From the NCBI GenBank assembly GCA_027449005.1, contig DAIDML010000069.1, forward strand, positions 1 through 18,797: a DNA stretch of 18,797 nucleotides, written 5' to 3'. The first letter of the stretch is position 1; each line of letters opens with the position of its first letter. The notes beneath the pieces are model-generated. The model was given only the letters and a program-made list of their open reading frames with translations, made no database searches and was not told the DNA's origin. The translations under genes and the position numbers were made by a program. Below, one piece after another: positions 1 through 8,640 of the stretch. The stretch comes from Erysipelotrichaceae bacterium (lineage in GTDB: Bacteria; Bacillota_I; Bacilli_A; Erysipelotrichales; Erysipelotrichaceae).

Positions 1-274
1 TAATGCTACATCTTGGAATCAACTTAACCATGACTTCATGGAATTCATTTCCTTCTTAGCCACCATAAGAAAAGACTATCCAAAGATCACTTTAGCTCAA
101 GCCTTTGATTTTGTGTTTGAAGATGGACTCTTAAAGTTACGCTTTAAACACGAACCCATTGAAGCATGGATTAACATCCAATCCAAACCATATTTCGTCA
201 ATGTGGATGATTTGATTACACAATCGTATGTGATCTCACTTCCTCCTTTAGGGATTGTAGTAACACAAGTATAA
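1..274 (+). CDS. C-terminal end of a GH13-type alpha-glucosidase/alpha-amylase family protein (5' part outside window)
   Basis: The frame is open from base 2, with no start needed, to a TAA at 272-274, so about 90 C-terminal residues are visible and the gene begins upstream of the window. The first residues (NATSWNQLNHDF, then a helix ending in IRKDYP) resemble the end of the GH13 (alpha/beta)8 barrel, where a Trp/His/Asp segment precedes a helix of the type 'LIxLRKxxP'. The rest looks like the small beta-sandwich C domain and ends in LPPLGIVVTQV, similar to the usual final strand of GH13 C domains. No catalytic residue lies in the visible part, so substrate (maltodextrin, isomaltose, neopullulan) cannot be told. 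It converges on pulA, and the shared alpha-glucan theme supports the call. It could be another family with a similar tail; the family assignment is inference. Confidence 0.6.
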   Translation, partial: NATSWNQLNHDFMEFISFLATIRKDYPKITLAQAFDFVFEDGLLKLRFKHEPIEAWINIQSKPYFVNVDDLITQSYVISLPPLGIVVTQV

Positions 275-278
275 AAAC

Positions 279-302
279 AAAGAGGCAATGATGCCTCTTT
301 TA
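279..302. terminator. Bidirectional Rho-independent terminator between the GH13 gene and pulA
   Basis: A perfect 9-bp inverted repeat AAAGAGGCA (279-287) / TGCCTCTTT (292-300) encloses a 4-base loop ATGA. The A-rich left flank gives a U-tract to minus-strand transcripts and the right flank TCTTTT gives one to plus-strand transcripts. It sits 4 bases after the + strand stop codon and overlaps the pulA stop codon (300-302), so it probably ends both convergent messages. Confidence 0.85.
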
Positions 303-2438
303 CTTCGCCACAACCACAATGGTGTGAGGATTAATGGTTAAACTTTGTACAGGAAGATGACCAATCAGTCCTGCTTCATTAGCTAAGAGTTGATAGTAGT
401 CTTCCAACCGATGATACATGACATTCCCTGTTGGATTAAAGAAAATCTTAATATGCTCATACTCACCGTATGCCTTAACATCTTTAAACTCCATAAGTAA
501 GATTGAATTTTGAAGGTCTGAGAACTTCACATGTTTATGGATTAGATCAGCACTGTTAAAACGTAGGGGTGCTAAGGATTTTCTTAGTTTAATCATGTCT
601 TGGGTATATGTCACAATATCCATGTAACGATCCTTACGTTGCCAATCTAATTGATTGATCAAATCAGAAGAACGGTACGTGTTGTGTGCCCCATTCTTAG
701 TTCTCGCAAACTCTTGACCACTGTGAAGGAATGGAATACCCAACGATAATAGAATCGATCCAATCAGCATTTTATGCTTTCGTATTCTCACTTCTTTAGA
801 ATCTTCTTTGCAACATTCCTTTAGTTTATCCCAAGATGTAGCATTATCATGACATTCCACATAGTTTATGGATTGAGTTGGGGAATTAAACAACTTTACA
901 AAAGGAAAATCAAAGGTATTCCCTAATAAAGCCATCTTCATAGCTTCTTTATAATTCAGATCCCCCGCGATGTAGCCCTTGACTGACGCTTCATTCTCAC
1001 TGGTCTTCCCTTTCACATGATCACGATAGAAATCATTGAAATGACCAATTTCAGGCATTTGGTGTTGATTAAACATGGAGGCTTTTAAACTATCATCCAA
1101 CATGGTAGGCATGTTCCACCCTTCACCATACACCAAAATATCAGGTTTGATGGCTTTGAGTGTCTTCTCCAATTGATTCATGGTTTCCACATCCAAGATG
1201 CCCATTAAATCAAATCTAAACCCATCCACCCCATAGTTTTTTGTCCACATACTGACCGAATCAATAATGAACTTACGAGCCATGTGACGGTTGGAATCAA
1301 AGTCATTACCACAGAAAGATCCATTGGAGATGGCTCCATTGTCCCCTCGTCTAAAGTAATAATAAGGCACCATCTTTTCAAAAGAGGATTCATCCATATC
1401 AAAGACATGGTTATACACCACATCCATGACCACTCTCATGCCATCTTGGTGAAGTTGTGACACCAGTTGTTTGAACTCAACGATGCGTGCACAAGGCACA
1501 TCAGGATGGGTGGAATAACTGCCTTCAGGCACATTGTATTGATGAGGATCATATCCCCAGTTATAGAATGTCTTGACATTCTTCTCATCCACAGTACAGA
1601 AATCATAGATTGGTAACAATTGAACATGGGTTACCCCTAACGTCTTAAGATAATCATATCCTGTTAATGTCCCAGCATCCGTAGTGGTTTTCGGAGTGAT
1701 GAATCCTTTAAAGGTCCCAGGATATGGATTATTTCCTGCAGGATCCATGGTGAAGTCTCTTATAGAAGCTTCATACAGTATCGCATCTGTTTTTTGATTC
1801 AATTCAGGAAGTTTATCTTCATGAAGATCCACATAACAAGTTTGATGATCAATGACCACACTCACTTCACGATTGGCTTTAGACGATTGCCCATAAGGAT
1901 CAATGGTTTCAATCCAACGCCCATTACGATACACCAAATAGGTGTATTCCGCTAAATGAAGATTGTCTTCAACTTCAAAAGAATAGATTCCCTTGTCTTG
2001 TTTGATACAGTTAAACGTTCCTTCCAATAAAGGATGTTTTACATTGATTTTCACTTCCCAAGCAGTGGGTGCCCAACATTTAAAAATGGTTTTAGATTCG
2101 CTGACACTAACCCCTAAATCATGTCCATCATAAGCATACATTTGATCAAAAGCATCTTTCTTAACCACAAGCCCAATCTGAAGGGGTGTGGCTAAACTGT
2201 GTTCTTCCACCACCTCAATGCGTTCACCAATAGGAATGGAGGTATGATGGGTTAAAACATATTTCGCATAATCATGGGAGGTGCTTTCCACGGTTTTAAT
2301 GGTCAGTTTCTGAAGCTGTCCAGAAGCATCTTTTAAATAGAAAAGATCGCTTTTCCCTTGATAGTATTGTTTGGATAAATAGATTGTGATGAGATTGTAA
2401 TCATCTAAATGAGCTTCAAAACGTTTAACTTTTCTCAT
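300..2438 (-). CDS. pulA: Type I pullulanase (alpha-1,6 debranching enzyme), cytoplasmic
   Basis: It hydrolyses alpha-1,6 branch points of glycogen, limit dextrins or pullulan. The protein is 712 residues from ATG at 2438; an in-frame GTG at 2447 is rejected because it lies inside the ribosome binding site AGGTGA (2444-2449), which is spaced correctly for 2438. The type I pullulanase signature YNWGYDP is at residues 292-298. GH13 catalytic residues are seen as Asp410 (GFRFDL, nucleophile), Glu439 (YGEGWN, acid/base) and Asp531 (ECHDN, transition-state stabiliser), with region I DVVYNH upstream. Residues of about 1-95 form an N-terminal beta domain and about 100-200 a CBM48-like module (YDGHDLG...FKCWAPTA). 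There is no signal peptide, so it should work inside the cell. It is downstream of glgP but separated by a terminator and has its own putative promoter. Its role is probably to trim the branched stubs left by GlgP. Confidence 0.95.
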   Translation of the reverse strand: MRKVKRFEAHLDDYNLITIYLSKQYYQGKSDLFYLKDASGQLQKLTIKTVESTSHDYAKYVLTHHTSIPIGERIEVVEEHSLATPLQIGLVVKKDAFDQMYAYDGHDLGVSVSESKTIFKCWAPTAWEVKINVKHPLLEGTFNCIKQDKGIYSFEVEDNLHLAEYTYLVYRNGRWIETIDPYGQSSKANREVSVVIDHQTCYVDLHEDKLPELNQKTDAILYEASIRDFTMDPAGNNPYPGTFKGFITPKTTTDAGTLTGYDYLKTLGVTHVQLLPIYDFCTVDEKNVKTFYNWGYDPHQYNVPEGSYSTHPDVPCARIVEFKQLVSQLHQDGMRVVMDVVYNHVFDMDESSFEKMVPYYYFRRGDNGAISNGSFCGNDFDSNRHMARKFIIDSVSMWTKNYGVDGFRFDLMGILDVETMNQLEKTLKAIKPDILVYGEGWNMPTMLDDSLKASMFNQHQMPEIGHFNDFYRDHVKGKTSENEASVKGYIAGDLNYKEAMKMALLGNTFDFPFVKLFNSPTQSINYVECHDNATSWDKLKECCKEDSKEVRIRKHKMLIGSILLSLGIPFLHSGQEFARTKNGAHNTYRSSDLINQLDWQRKDRYMDIVTYTQDMIKLRKSLAPLRFNSADLIHKHVKFSDLQNSILLMEFKDVKAYGEYEHIKIFFNPTGNVMYHRLEDYYQLLANEAGLIGHLPVQSLTINPHTIVVVAK

Positions 2439-2458
2439 AAGGTTCACCTGCGTGATTA

Positions 2459-2467
2459 ATCATACCA
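2459..2467 (-). promoter_or_regulatory. Putative extended -10 promoter of pulA
   Basis: On the minus strand TGG-TATGAT forms an extended -10 element (TGnTATAAT type), about 20 bases before the pulA start codon, after the glgP terminator. No good -35 hexamer is present at 16-18 bp. The same TGGTATGAT occurs at the glgP promoter. A palindrome TTGCGCAA (2487-2494) lies just upstream, where a regulator could bind. The leader would be only about 14 bases. Confidence 0.4.
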
Positions 2468-2510
2468 TAAAAACATGGGATTTGTGTTGCGCAAACTACA
2501 CCAAAACCAT

Positions 2511-2536
2511 AAGAAAACCTTGTCTTTCGACAAGGT
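2511..2536 (-). terminator. Rho-independent terminator of glgP
   Basis: An 8-bp perfect stem ACCTTGTC (2517-2524) / GACAAGGT (2529-2536) encloses a 4-base loop and, read on the minus strand, is followed by TTTTCTT. It begins 7 bases after the glgP stop codon and separates glgP from pulA. Confidence 0.85.
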
Positions 2537-2542
2537 CTCTTC

Positions 2543-4942
2543 TTAATGAATGGGTTTAATCTTCCAGATTTCATTAGCGTATTGTTCAATGGTACGATCA
2601 GAGGAGAAGAACCCACTTTTCGCAATGTTCACTAAACACATTTCAGCCCAGTATTTTTGATCCAAATAACGTTTCTCAACTTCAAGTTGAGCTAAGCGAT
2701 AGGCTTCAAAGTCAGCCGCTAATAAGTACTCATCATTGCGGTACATGACCTCATCATAGATGGCTCTGAATTCATCAGTTGAATCACTCCAAAAGTTAGT
2801 GAGTAAACTTTCCATGACTGCTTTTAAACGAGGTTGTTTATTCACTTCTTCAAAGGCGTTATAACCACCTTTTTTCAGTTCATTCACTTCTTCCACACTT
2901 AATCCAAAGATCACTGTGTAATCACGACCCACAAGTTCATCAATTTCCACGTTAGCGCCATCAAGTGTTCCTAATGTTAGTGCTCCATTCATCATGAATT
3001 TCATGTTTCCGGTTCCTGAAGCTTCTTTCCCTGCCGTAGAGATTTGCTCAGACACATCCGCTCCATTCATGAGGTACTCAGCCACAGAAACGTTGTAGTT
3101 TGGAATGAAGACGACTTTGAAGAATTGGCTGTATTTAGGGTTGTTGTTGACTTTATCCGCTACCGCATGAATTAAACGAATGACTTTCTTCGCAAAGTAG
3201 TATCCAGGAGCTGCTTTAGCCGCAAAGATATACGTACGAGGATGCATGGTAAACTCTGGATTGGAATCAATCTCAAACACCAAGTTCATGATGTTCAACA
3301 CATTGAGTAATTGACGCTTGTAGGCATGAAGACGTTTGGCCTGAACATCAAAGATGGAAGTAGGATCAACATCCACCCGTGTCCACTCTTTAAGTTTAGC
3401 CGCTAAGATGGCTTTACGTTCTTGTTTAATCTTAAGGAATTTCTTTTGAACTGTCGCTTTCTTCGCATAAGGAAGCAACTCTTCTAGTTTGCTTGGTTCA
3501 TACACATACTTATCTCCAATTAAATCCGTGATAAGTTCATGAAGTTGAGGGTTAGTGTAGGTTAACCAACGACGATGGGTAATCCCATTGGTTTTGTTGT
3601 TGAATTTAGATGGATAAACCTCATAGAATTCCTTCATAACATCACTCTTAAGAATTTCAGTGTGCAAGCGTGCTACCCCATTGACGGAGAATGAAGCCAC
3701 TACACCTAAGTGAGCCATATGAATTTGACCATCTTTGATGATCGCCAATTGATACACCAAGCCATCGTTGTTAGGACGAAGTTGTCTTAACTCGTGAATG
3801 AAGCGATTGTTGATTTCTTCAATGATCATGTAGATGCGTGGTAGCAGTTGTTGAACAAAGTTCACTGGCCATTTCTCTAACGCTTCCGCTAACACGGTAT
3901 GATTGGTGTACGCTACGGTCTTAGAGGTAATATCCCAAGCTTCTTCCCATGAATACGCAAACTGATCCATCAGAATTCTCATGAGCTCAGGAATCACTAA
4001 AATAGGGTGAGTATCATTCATTTGAATCGCAATCTTTTCATGGAAATTGGAAAGATCAGGATACACACGTAAATGGGCCTTCACTAACGATTGAAGTCCT
4101 GCAGACACAAAGAAATATTGTTGTTTAAGACGTAAGTAGCGTCCATGTTCAGTGGAATCATCAGGATAGACGTTTTGAGTGATTTCATTGACTTCGTTAA
4201 TGTAAACACGGAAGTCTTTGTGTTTAGGTAAGATATCACTTGCTTCAGCACCCCATAAACGTAAGGTATTCGTGGTTTGAGTGTCTTTTCCTACCACTGG
4301 CATATCATAAGGAATCGCACGCACATGTTCAGCATCCACATGATCAAAGATCACACGACCTTTTTCATCTTTACGCATTTCCACACGTCCCCAAAACTTA
4401 ACATCAACGCCATGTTTAGGTTTACGAATTTCCCACACATTACCCAACTTCATCCATTGATCAGGAACTTCAACTTGAGCACCATTCACAATGAGTTGTT
4501 TGAATAATCCATATTCATATCGTAGACATACTCCATGTCCTGGCAAAGCCATCGAGGCCAGTGAATCCAAGAAGCACGCAGCTAAGCGTCCTAATCCACC
4601 ATTGCCTAAGCCCGCATCAGACTCAAGTAGTTCAAGTTCATGTAAATCAATTCCTAGATCATTAAGGCCTTCCTTGACAGTGGAATAGATACCTAGGTTT
4701 TGTAAGTTGTTGGTCATTAATCTTCCAATGAGAAATTCCATTGAAAAATAGTACATTTGTTTGTCGCCTTTTTTCGCGATTTCTTCTTTGTTGCCCTTCC
4801 AATGAATGGAAGCATAATCACGAACCATGTCACCAAGGATCATGTAGCGTTCACTCACATGAGATTGTTCTAAAGAGCGTCCATATTTTTCTTCAACGCG
4901 CTTAACAAAGTCACGCTTAAAATCGGTTTTGTTTTGAAACAT
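2543..4942 (-). CDS. glgP: Glycogen/maltodextrin phosphorylase
   Basis: A GT35 alpha-glucan phosphorylase that releases glucose-1-phosphate from the non-reducing ends of alpha-1,4 chains, with pyridoxal phosphate as cofactor. At 799 residues it matches the usual bacterial length (about 800). The pyridoxal-phosphate lysine is Lys648 in the motif EASGTGNMKF, followed by MNGALTLGTLDGAN. The N-terminal GNGGLGRLAACF segment and the MEFLIGR motif are also typical. The start ATG at 4942 has a strong AGGAGG (complement of 4948-4953) five bases upstream. The gene follows glgB by 62 bases that hold a convincing promoter, so it can be transcribed alone or by read-through from glgB, and it ends at a terminator. 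It is a soluble cytoplasmic enzyme, and its product feeds the phosphoglucomutase encoded two genes upstream. The sequence does not distinguish glycogen from maltodextrin preference. Confidence 0.97.
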   Translation of the reverse strand: MFQNKTDFKRDFVKRVEEKYGRSLEQSHVSERYMILGDMVRDYASIHWKGNKEEIAKKGDKQMYYFSMEFLIGRLMTNNLQNLGIYSTVKEGLNDLGIDLHELELLESDAGLGNGGLGRLAACFLDSLASMALPGHGVCLRYEYGLFKQLIVNGAQVEVPDQWMKLGNVWEIRKPKHGVDVKFWGRVEMRKDEKGRVIFDHVDAEHVRAIPYDMPVVGKDTQTTNTLRLWGAEASDILPKHKDFRVYINEVNEITQNVYPDDSTEHGRYLRLKQQYFFVSAGLQSLVKAHLRVYPDLSNFHEKIAIQMNDTHPILVIPELMRILMDQFAYSWEEAWDITSKTVAYTNHTVLAEALEKWPVNFVQQLLPRIYMIIEEINNRFIHELRQLRPNNDGLVYQLAIIKDGQIHMAHLGVVASFSVNGVARLHTEILKSDVMKEFYEVYPSKFNNKTNGITHRRWLTYTNPQLHELITDLIGDKYVYEPSKLEELLPYAKKATVQKKFLKIKQERKAILAAKLKEWTRVDVDPTSIFDVQAKRLHAYKRQLLNVLNIMNLVFEIDSNPEFTMHPRTYIFAAKAAPGYYFAKKVIRLIHAVADKVNNNPKYSQFFKVVFIPNYNVSVAEYLMNGADVSEQISTAGKEASGTGNMKFMMNGALTLGTLDGANVEIDELVGRDYTVIFGLSVEEVNELKKGGYNAFEEVNKQPRLKAVMESLLTNFWSDSTDEFRAIYDEVMYRNDEYLLAADFEAYRLAQLEVEKRYLDQKYWAEMCLVNIAKSGFFSSDRTIEQYANEIWKIKPIH

Positions 4943-4966
4943 AATTTCCTCCTCTTAACCTTTGCT

Positions 4967-4995
4967 ATCATACCAAAATATCGCTTATGTGACAA
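4967..4995 (-). promoter_or_regulatory. Sigma-A-type promoter of glgP
   Basis: On the minus strand TTGTCA (complement of 4990-4995), a 17-bp spacer and TATGAT (complement of 4967-4972) match the housekeeping consensus closely (5/6 each), with TGG before the -10 as an extended element. It lies in the 62-bp glgB-glgP gap, and the predicted leader (about 18 nt) contains the AGGAGG of glgP. Confidence 0.75.
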
Positions 4996-5004
4996 ATGTT
5001 AATG

Positions 5005-6837
5005 TTATTTCTTGAATTCAAAGTAGATTGCCGCAAAAGGTGCAATTCGAATATGAATGGAATGTGGCATGTGATGTGCAGGGGTATCACTGCTCATCAC
5101 TGGAGTGAAGTTACACATGTTGCAGCCATCATAAATGTCTTTTTCTGAGTTAATGAGTTCTATGTATTGACCATGATAAGGAACCCCTAAATCATAGTGA
5201 TCATAAGCTTGTGGGGTCATGTTAAGCACCACTACAATCGCACTGACTTCATCTTCACGAATAAAGGAATAGATGGATTGTTGCGCATTGTCCGCATCAA
5301 TCCACTTGAATCCTTTCGGATCATAATCATGGCGATACAAGGCAGAATGATGAAGCAAAACTTTATTCAAGTCATTAAAGAAACGATTGAATGAATAATG
5401 ACGAGAATACTGCAGTAAATGCCAATCCAATTCTTTGTTTTCATCCCACTCTCTAAAATGAGCCAACTCATTGCCCATGAAGTTGAGCTTCTTCCCAGGG
5501 TGAGCCATCATGTAACCATAAAGATTCTTCACCTGAGCAAACTTCTGTTCATAATTTCCCCACATCTTATTGATGATGGTGCCTTTACCATGCACCACTT
5601 CATCATGAGAAAGGGGCATTAAGAAGCGTTCTGAATAAAAATATGCCATGGAGAACGTGAGTTGATGGTGATGATACTGACGATAGATTGGATCGAGTCC
5701 ATAATACTTTAAGGTGTCATTCATCCACCCTAAATCCCACTTATAGTCAAATCCTAACCCATGATACAAGGTTGGAGTGGTCACACCAGGGAAGTCTGAA
5801 GAATCTTCCGCAATCAACATCACTTGTGGAAAACGTTCATGAAGCAAGTAATTCATGCGTTTAATGAACGCCAGTGCCCCTTCATTGGCCCCACGTTGTT
5901 TGTTACCTTCCCAAAACAGAAGGTTCGCAATCGCATCAAAACGAATACCATCAATATGATAGGTTTCACACCAAAAGGAAACCGCAGAAAGGAGAAAACT
6001 ACGTACATCATCTTTCCACACATCAAACATCATGGTTCCCCATTGGGAATAAGCATCTTCAGGTTTAGGATATTCATAAAGCGGTGTTCCATCAAATTGG
6101 ATTAAACCAAAAGCATCACGAACAAAGTGAGCAGGAACAAAATCCATGATGACACCAATATCATTCAAATGAAGTTCATTGATTAAAGACATCAGTTGTT
6201 TAGGTGAACCATAACGTGATGTAGCTGAGAAGTATCCTGTAGCCTGATACCCCCAAGAACCATCAAATGGATGCTCATTCAGTGGCATCAATTCCACATG
6301 CGTGTATCCACCTTGTTTGAGATAAGGAATCAAATCATTGGCTATCTCTTCGTAGTTCATCCAATCATAGCCATACTTTTTACGCCATGAACCAATATGC
6401 ACTTCATAGATGTTGAGTGGTTTATCAAAGTTCTTTTCTCTTCGTGCCATCCATGTGATATCCCCCCAAGAAAAATCTTTAAGGTTAACCACAAGATTAC
6501 CCCATTTAGGTCTCATTTCAGTATGAAAAGCATAAGGATCTGCTTTTTCTACCCAATGCCCATAAATGGTTTGAATGTTAAGTTTATAAAGATCCCATTC
6601 GACGATGTTAGGCACAAACAAAGACCATACACCACGATCATCAATCTTTTCACAGTAATGTTTTCCACCATTCCAATGATTGAAGTTACCTAAGATTTGA
6701 ACGGCACGTGCACTAGGAGCATACACCGTGAAACGTACCCCACTGATGCCCTCATATGCAAAATGCGCACCAAAAACCTTATGTGCATCCAAACAATGTC
6801 CTGAGAAGAAACTATCGAGTATTGAACTTTTATTCAT
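5005..6837 (-). CDS. glgB: 1,4-alpha-glucan branching enzyme
   Basis: It transfers short alpha-1,4 segments to form alpha-1,6 branches in glycogen-like polymer. The chosen start is ATG at 6837 (610 residues), with AGGAGG (complement of 6843-6848) five bases upstream. An in-frame ATG at 6855 would place the ribosome binding site inside the coding region. A CBM48 module covers about residues 20-115 (GVRFTVYAPSA..., GNFNHW). The GH13 barrel carries Asp301 (GIRFDAI, nucleophile), Glu344 (LIAEDSS, acid/base) and Asp412 (SHDEVVHG), with region I seen as DFVPAHF. The length fits the shorter Bacillus-type GlgB rather than the 728-residue E. coli form with an extra N-terminal module. It is downstream of pgcA across a terminator and upstream of glgP with no terminator between. 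No glgC or glgA accompanies it here. Confidence 0.96.
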   Translation of the reverse strand: MNKSSILDSFFSGHCLDAHKVFGAHFAYEGISGVRFTVYAPSARAVQILGNFNHWNGGKHYCEKIDDRGVWSLFVPNIVEWDLYKLNIQTIYGHWVEKADPYAFHTEMRPKWGNLVVNLKDFSWGDITWMARREKNFDKPLNIYEVHIGSWRKKYGYDWMNYEEIANDLIPYLKQGGYTHVELMPLNEHPFDGSWGYQATGYFSATSRYGSPKQLMSLINELHLNDIGVIMDFVPAHFVRDAFGLIQFDGTPLYEYPKPEDAYSQWGTMMFDVWKDDVRSFLLSAVSFWCETYHIDGIRFDAIANLLFWEGNKQRGANEGALAFIKRMNYLLHERFPQVMLIAEDSSDFPGVTTPTLYHGLGFDYKWDLGWMNDTLKYYGLDPIYRQYHHHQLTFSMAYFYSERFLMPLSHDEVVHGKGTIINKMWGNYEQKFAQVKNLYGYMMAHPGKKLNFMGNELAHFREWDENKELDWHLLQYSRHYSFNRFFNDLNKVLLHHSALYRHDYDPKGFKWIDADNAQQSIYSFIREDEVSAIVVVLNMTPQAYDHYDLGVPYHGQYIELINSEKDIYDGCNMCNFTPVMSSDTPAHHMPHSIHIRIAPFAAIYFEFKK

Positions 6838-6860
6838 ATATGCCTCCTGGTTCATTCATT

Positions 6861-6887
6861 AAAAAACACAAGGAAAAACCTTGTGTT
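6861..6887 (-). terminator. Rho-independent terminator/attenuator between pgcA and glgB
   Basis: A 9-bp perfect stem AACACAAGG (6865-6873) / CCTTGTGTT (6879-6887) has a 5-base loop and, on the minus strand, a run of six T. It overlaps the pgcA stop codon and ends only 27 bases before the glgB start codon, with the glgB ribosome binding site right behind it. No clear promoter fits between, so partial read-through is likely. Confidence 0.85.
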
Positions 6888-8577
6888 ATGACACAACTGA
6901 TGCCATGGATGATTGTAGTTGTTCAAACAGTTGTTCTGCATCAAGTTGGTTTTCTCCCTTAACACAGTAATAGAATTTACATTTTGGTTCTGTTCCAGAA
7001 GGACGAACCGCCACCCACGATCCATTGTCTAAGAAATACTTTAAGACATCCGCATTCACAAATCCCACAAGTGGTGATGTCACCCCATCTTTGATTTCAG
7101 TTAAACTAAGGTAGTCTTGAGATTTAATCACCTTAAGTGGTCCAATATGGGTTAATGGTTGTGCTCTTAACCCTTGCATAATGCCTTTGATTTGTGCACT
7201 GCCTTCAAGTCCTTTTAACGTTAAAGAAACTTGGGTGTCATGATAGTAACCATGACGTTGAGTGAGTTCATTCAGCACATCCACTAAGGTTTTATGGTGT
7301 GTGGCATAATAAGCAGCAGCTTCAGCTAAGATTAAACAGGCTTGGACTGCATCCTTATCCCTCACAAAAGGTTCAATCAGATAACCATAACTTTCTTCAA
7401 ATCCTAACACAAAATGTTTTTCTTTGGTTTTGGTGTATTCTTCAATCTTTTCCCCAATGAACTTGAATCCAGTTAACGTCTTTTCTACTTCAACCCCATA
7501 ATGTTCCGCTACCATTTGAGGTAAATCAGATGTCACGATGGTGTTAAAGATAACACTTTTTTCTTTAAGAAGATGTTTCTCTTTTAAGGTACTTAAGAGA
7601 TATTCGATGATTACTGCTCCAGTTTGATTACCACTAAGGAGTTGGTATTCTCCCTTATGTTTCACCACAACCCCCATGCGATCCGCATCAGGGTCTGTGC
7701 ACAATAAGAGATGAGCATCCTGTTCTTTCCCTACTTCAATCGCTCGCTCATACGCAATCGCTTCTTCAGGATTAGGAGATTTGGTGTTGGAGAAGGCAGG
7801 GTCATGAATGATTTGATCTTCCACATTGATGATCGTATATCCACTGTTTTCTAATACTTCAGGGACTACTGGAAATCCTGCACCATGCACTGAAGTAAAG
7901 ACGATTTTTATGTCTTTATTGACTTCAGGTCTTAAAGCAATGTCCATTACTTTTTTAATATACAATTTATCAATGGTTTCATCCACTTTTCGAATCAGTG
8001 GACTAAGATAATGATGATCAGCCACCACAATGGCGAGTTCATCTTGGATATTTCCAATGGCTTTAATGACCCTATCAATGTCTTTAGGAACAAGCTGACA
8101 TCCCGTGTAATCATACACTTTAAACCCGTTGTATTCTTTAGGGTTATGAGATGCGGTGATCATGATCCCCCCAGCACAATGAAGTTCACGCACGGTAAAG
8201 GATAATTGTGGCGTGCTTCGTAAGGAGTCATACACATAGGATGTGATGCCATAAATGGCCAATGTGGCCGCCGCTTCATAGGCAAACTCTTTAGACATAT
8301 AGCGATTATCATACGCGATGGCCACCCCTTGAAGATGCTCATGTGTGGATTGAATGTGTTTAATGTAGGTGACAAATCCTACGGTTGCTTTGCGAATGGT
8401 GACTAAGTTAAGTCGATTCGGCCCTGGCCCTAATAATCCTCTCATTCCCGCTGTTCCAAATTCCACATCCGCACCAAAACACTCTTCAATCTCTTGAGGG
8501 GTTAAATGGAGAAGCTGGGATTGAGTATGAGAATCTAAAACCGCATGTGTTTTCCATGCTTCATAGCGATTGTTCAT
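6886..8577 (-). CDS. pgcA: Phosphoglucomutase/phosphomannomutase (alpha-D-phosphohexomutase family, PgcA type)
   Basis: It interconverts glucose-1-phosphate and glucose-6-phosphate, linking glycogen phosphorolysis to glycolysis and supplying sugar-1-phosphate for polymer synthesis. The start chosen is ATG at 8577 (563 residues), preceded by AAAGGTGG; a longer in-frame start at 8628 would run back through the ptsH terminator and is rejected. The active-site phosphoserine is Ser143 in TASHNP. The metal loop is DPDADR (Asp295, Asp297, Asp299), the sugar-binding loop GFEESYGY is near residue 392, and the phosphate-binding loop RPSGTEPK is near 525. These four motifs in this order and the length match the Bacillus PgcA group rather than the 450-residue GlmM/ManB group. 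Substrate preference (glucose or mannose) is not decided by sequence alone; the neighbours favour glucose. Confidence 0.94.
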   Translation of the reverse strand: MNNRYEAWKTHAVLDSHTQSQLLHLTPQEIEECFGADVEFGTAGMRGLLGPGPNRLNLVTIRKATVGFVTYIKHIQSTHEHLQGVAIAYDNRYMSKEFAYEAAATLAIYGITSYVYDSLRSTPQLSFTVRELHCAGGIMITASHNPKEYNGFKVYDYTGCQLVPKDIDRVIKAIGNIQDELAIVVADHHYLSPLIRKVDETIDKLYIKKVMDIALRPEVNKDIKIVFTSVHGAGFPVVPEVLENSGYTIINVEDQIIHDPAFSNTKSPNPEEAIAYERAIEVGKEQDAHLLLCTDPDADRMGVVVKHKGEYQLLSGNQTGAVIIEYLLSTLKEKHLLKEKSVIFNTIVTSDLPQMVAEHYGVEVEKTLTGFKFIGEKIEEYTKTKEKHFVLGFEESYGYLIEPFVRDKDAVQACLILAEAAAYYATHHKTLVDVLNELTQRHGYYHDTQVSLTLKGLEGSAQIKGIMQGLRAQPLTHIGPLKVIKSQDYLSLTEIKDGVTSPLVGFVNADVLKYFLDNGSWVAVRPSGTEPKCKFYYCVKGENQLDAEQLFEQLQSSMASVVS

Positions 8578-8601
8578 GTCCGTTTCCACCTTTGTTTTTT
8601 G

Positions 8602-8626
8602 AAAAAAAAGAAGATGAGACATCTTC
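8602..8626 (-). terminator. Rho-independent terminator of ptsH
   Basis: On the minus strand a 7-bp stem GAAGATG/CATCTTC (8610-8616 with 8620-8626) with a 3-base loop is followed by eight T (complement of 8602-8609). It starts 14 bases after the ptsH stop. The pgcA start codon follows only about 25 bases after the T-run, so pgcA either depends on read-through or uses an unseen promoter. Confidence 0.85.
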
Positions 8627-8640
8627 AATTTTATGCACGC

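Noticed and set aside
4943..5004. CcpA-type cre operator at the glgP promoter (TAAGCGATA region)
   Set aside because: It lacks the TG and CA ends and the symmetry of the cre consensus, so the match is too weak.
4277..6693. Several + strand open frames of 60-100 codons opposite glgP and glgB
   Set aside because: They lack ribosome binding sites and recognisable domains and are mirror effects of strongly coding minus-strand genes.
8578..8628. N-terminal extension of the phosphoglucomutase
   Set aside because: The added codons are the ptsH terminator stem and its T-run, and the ribosome binding site sits before 8577.
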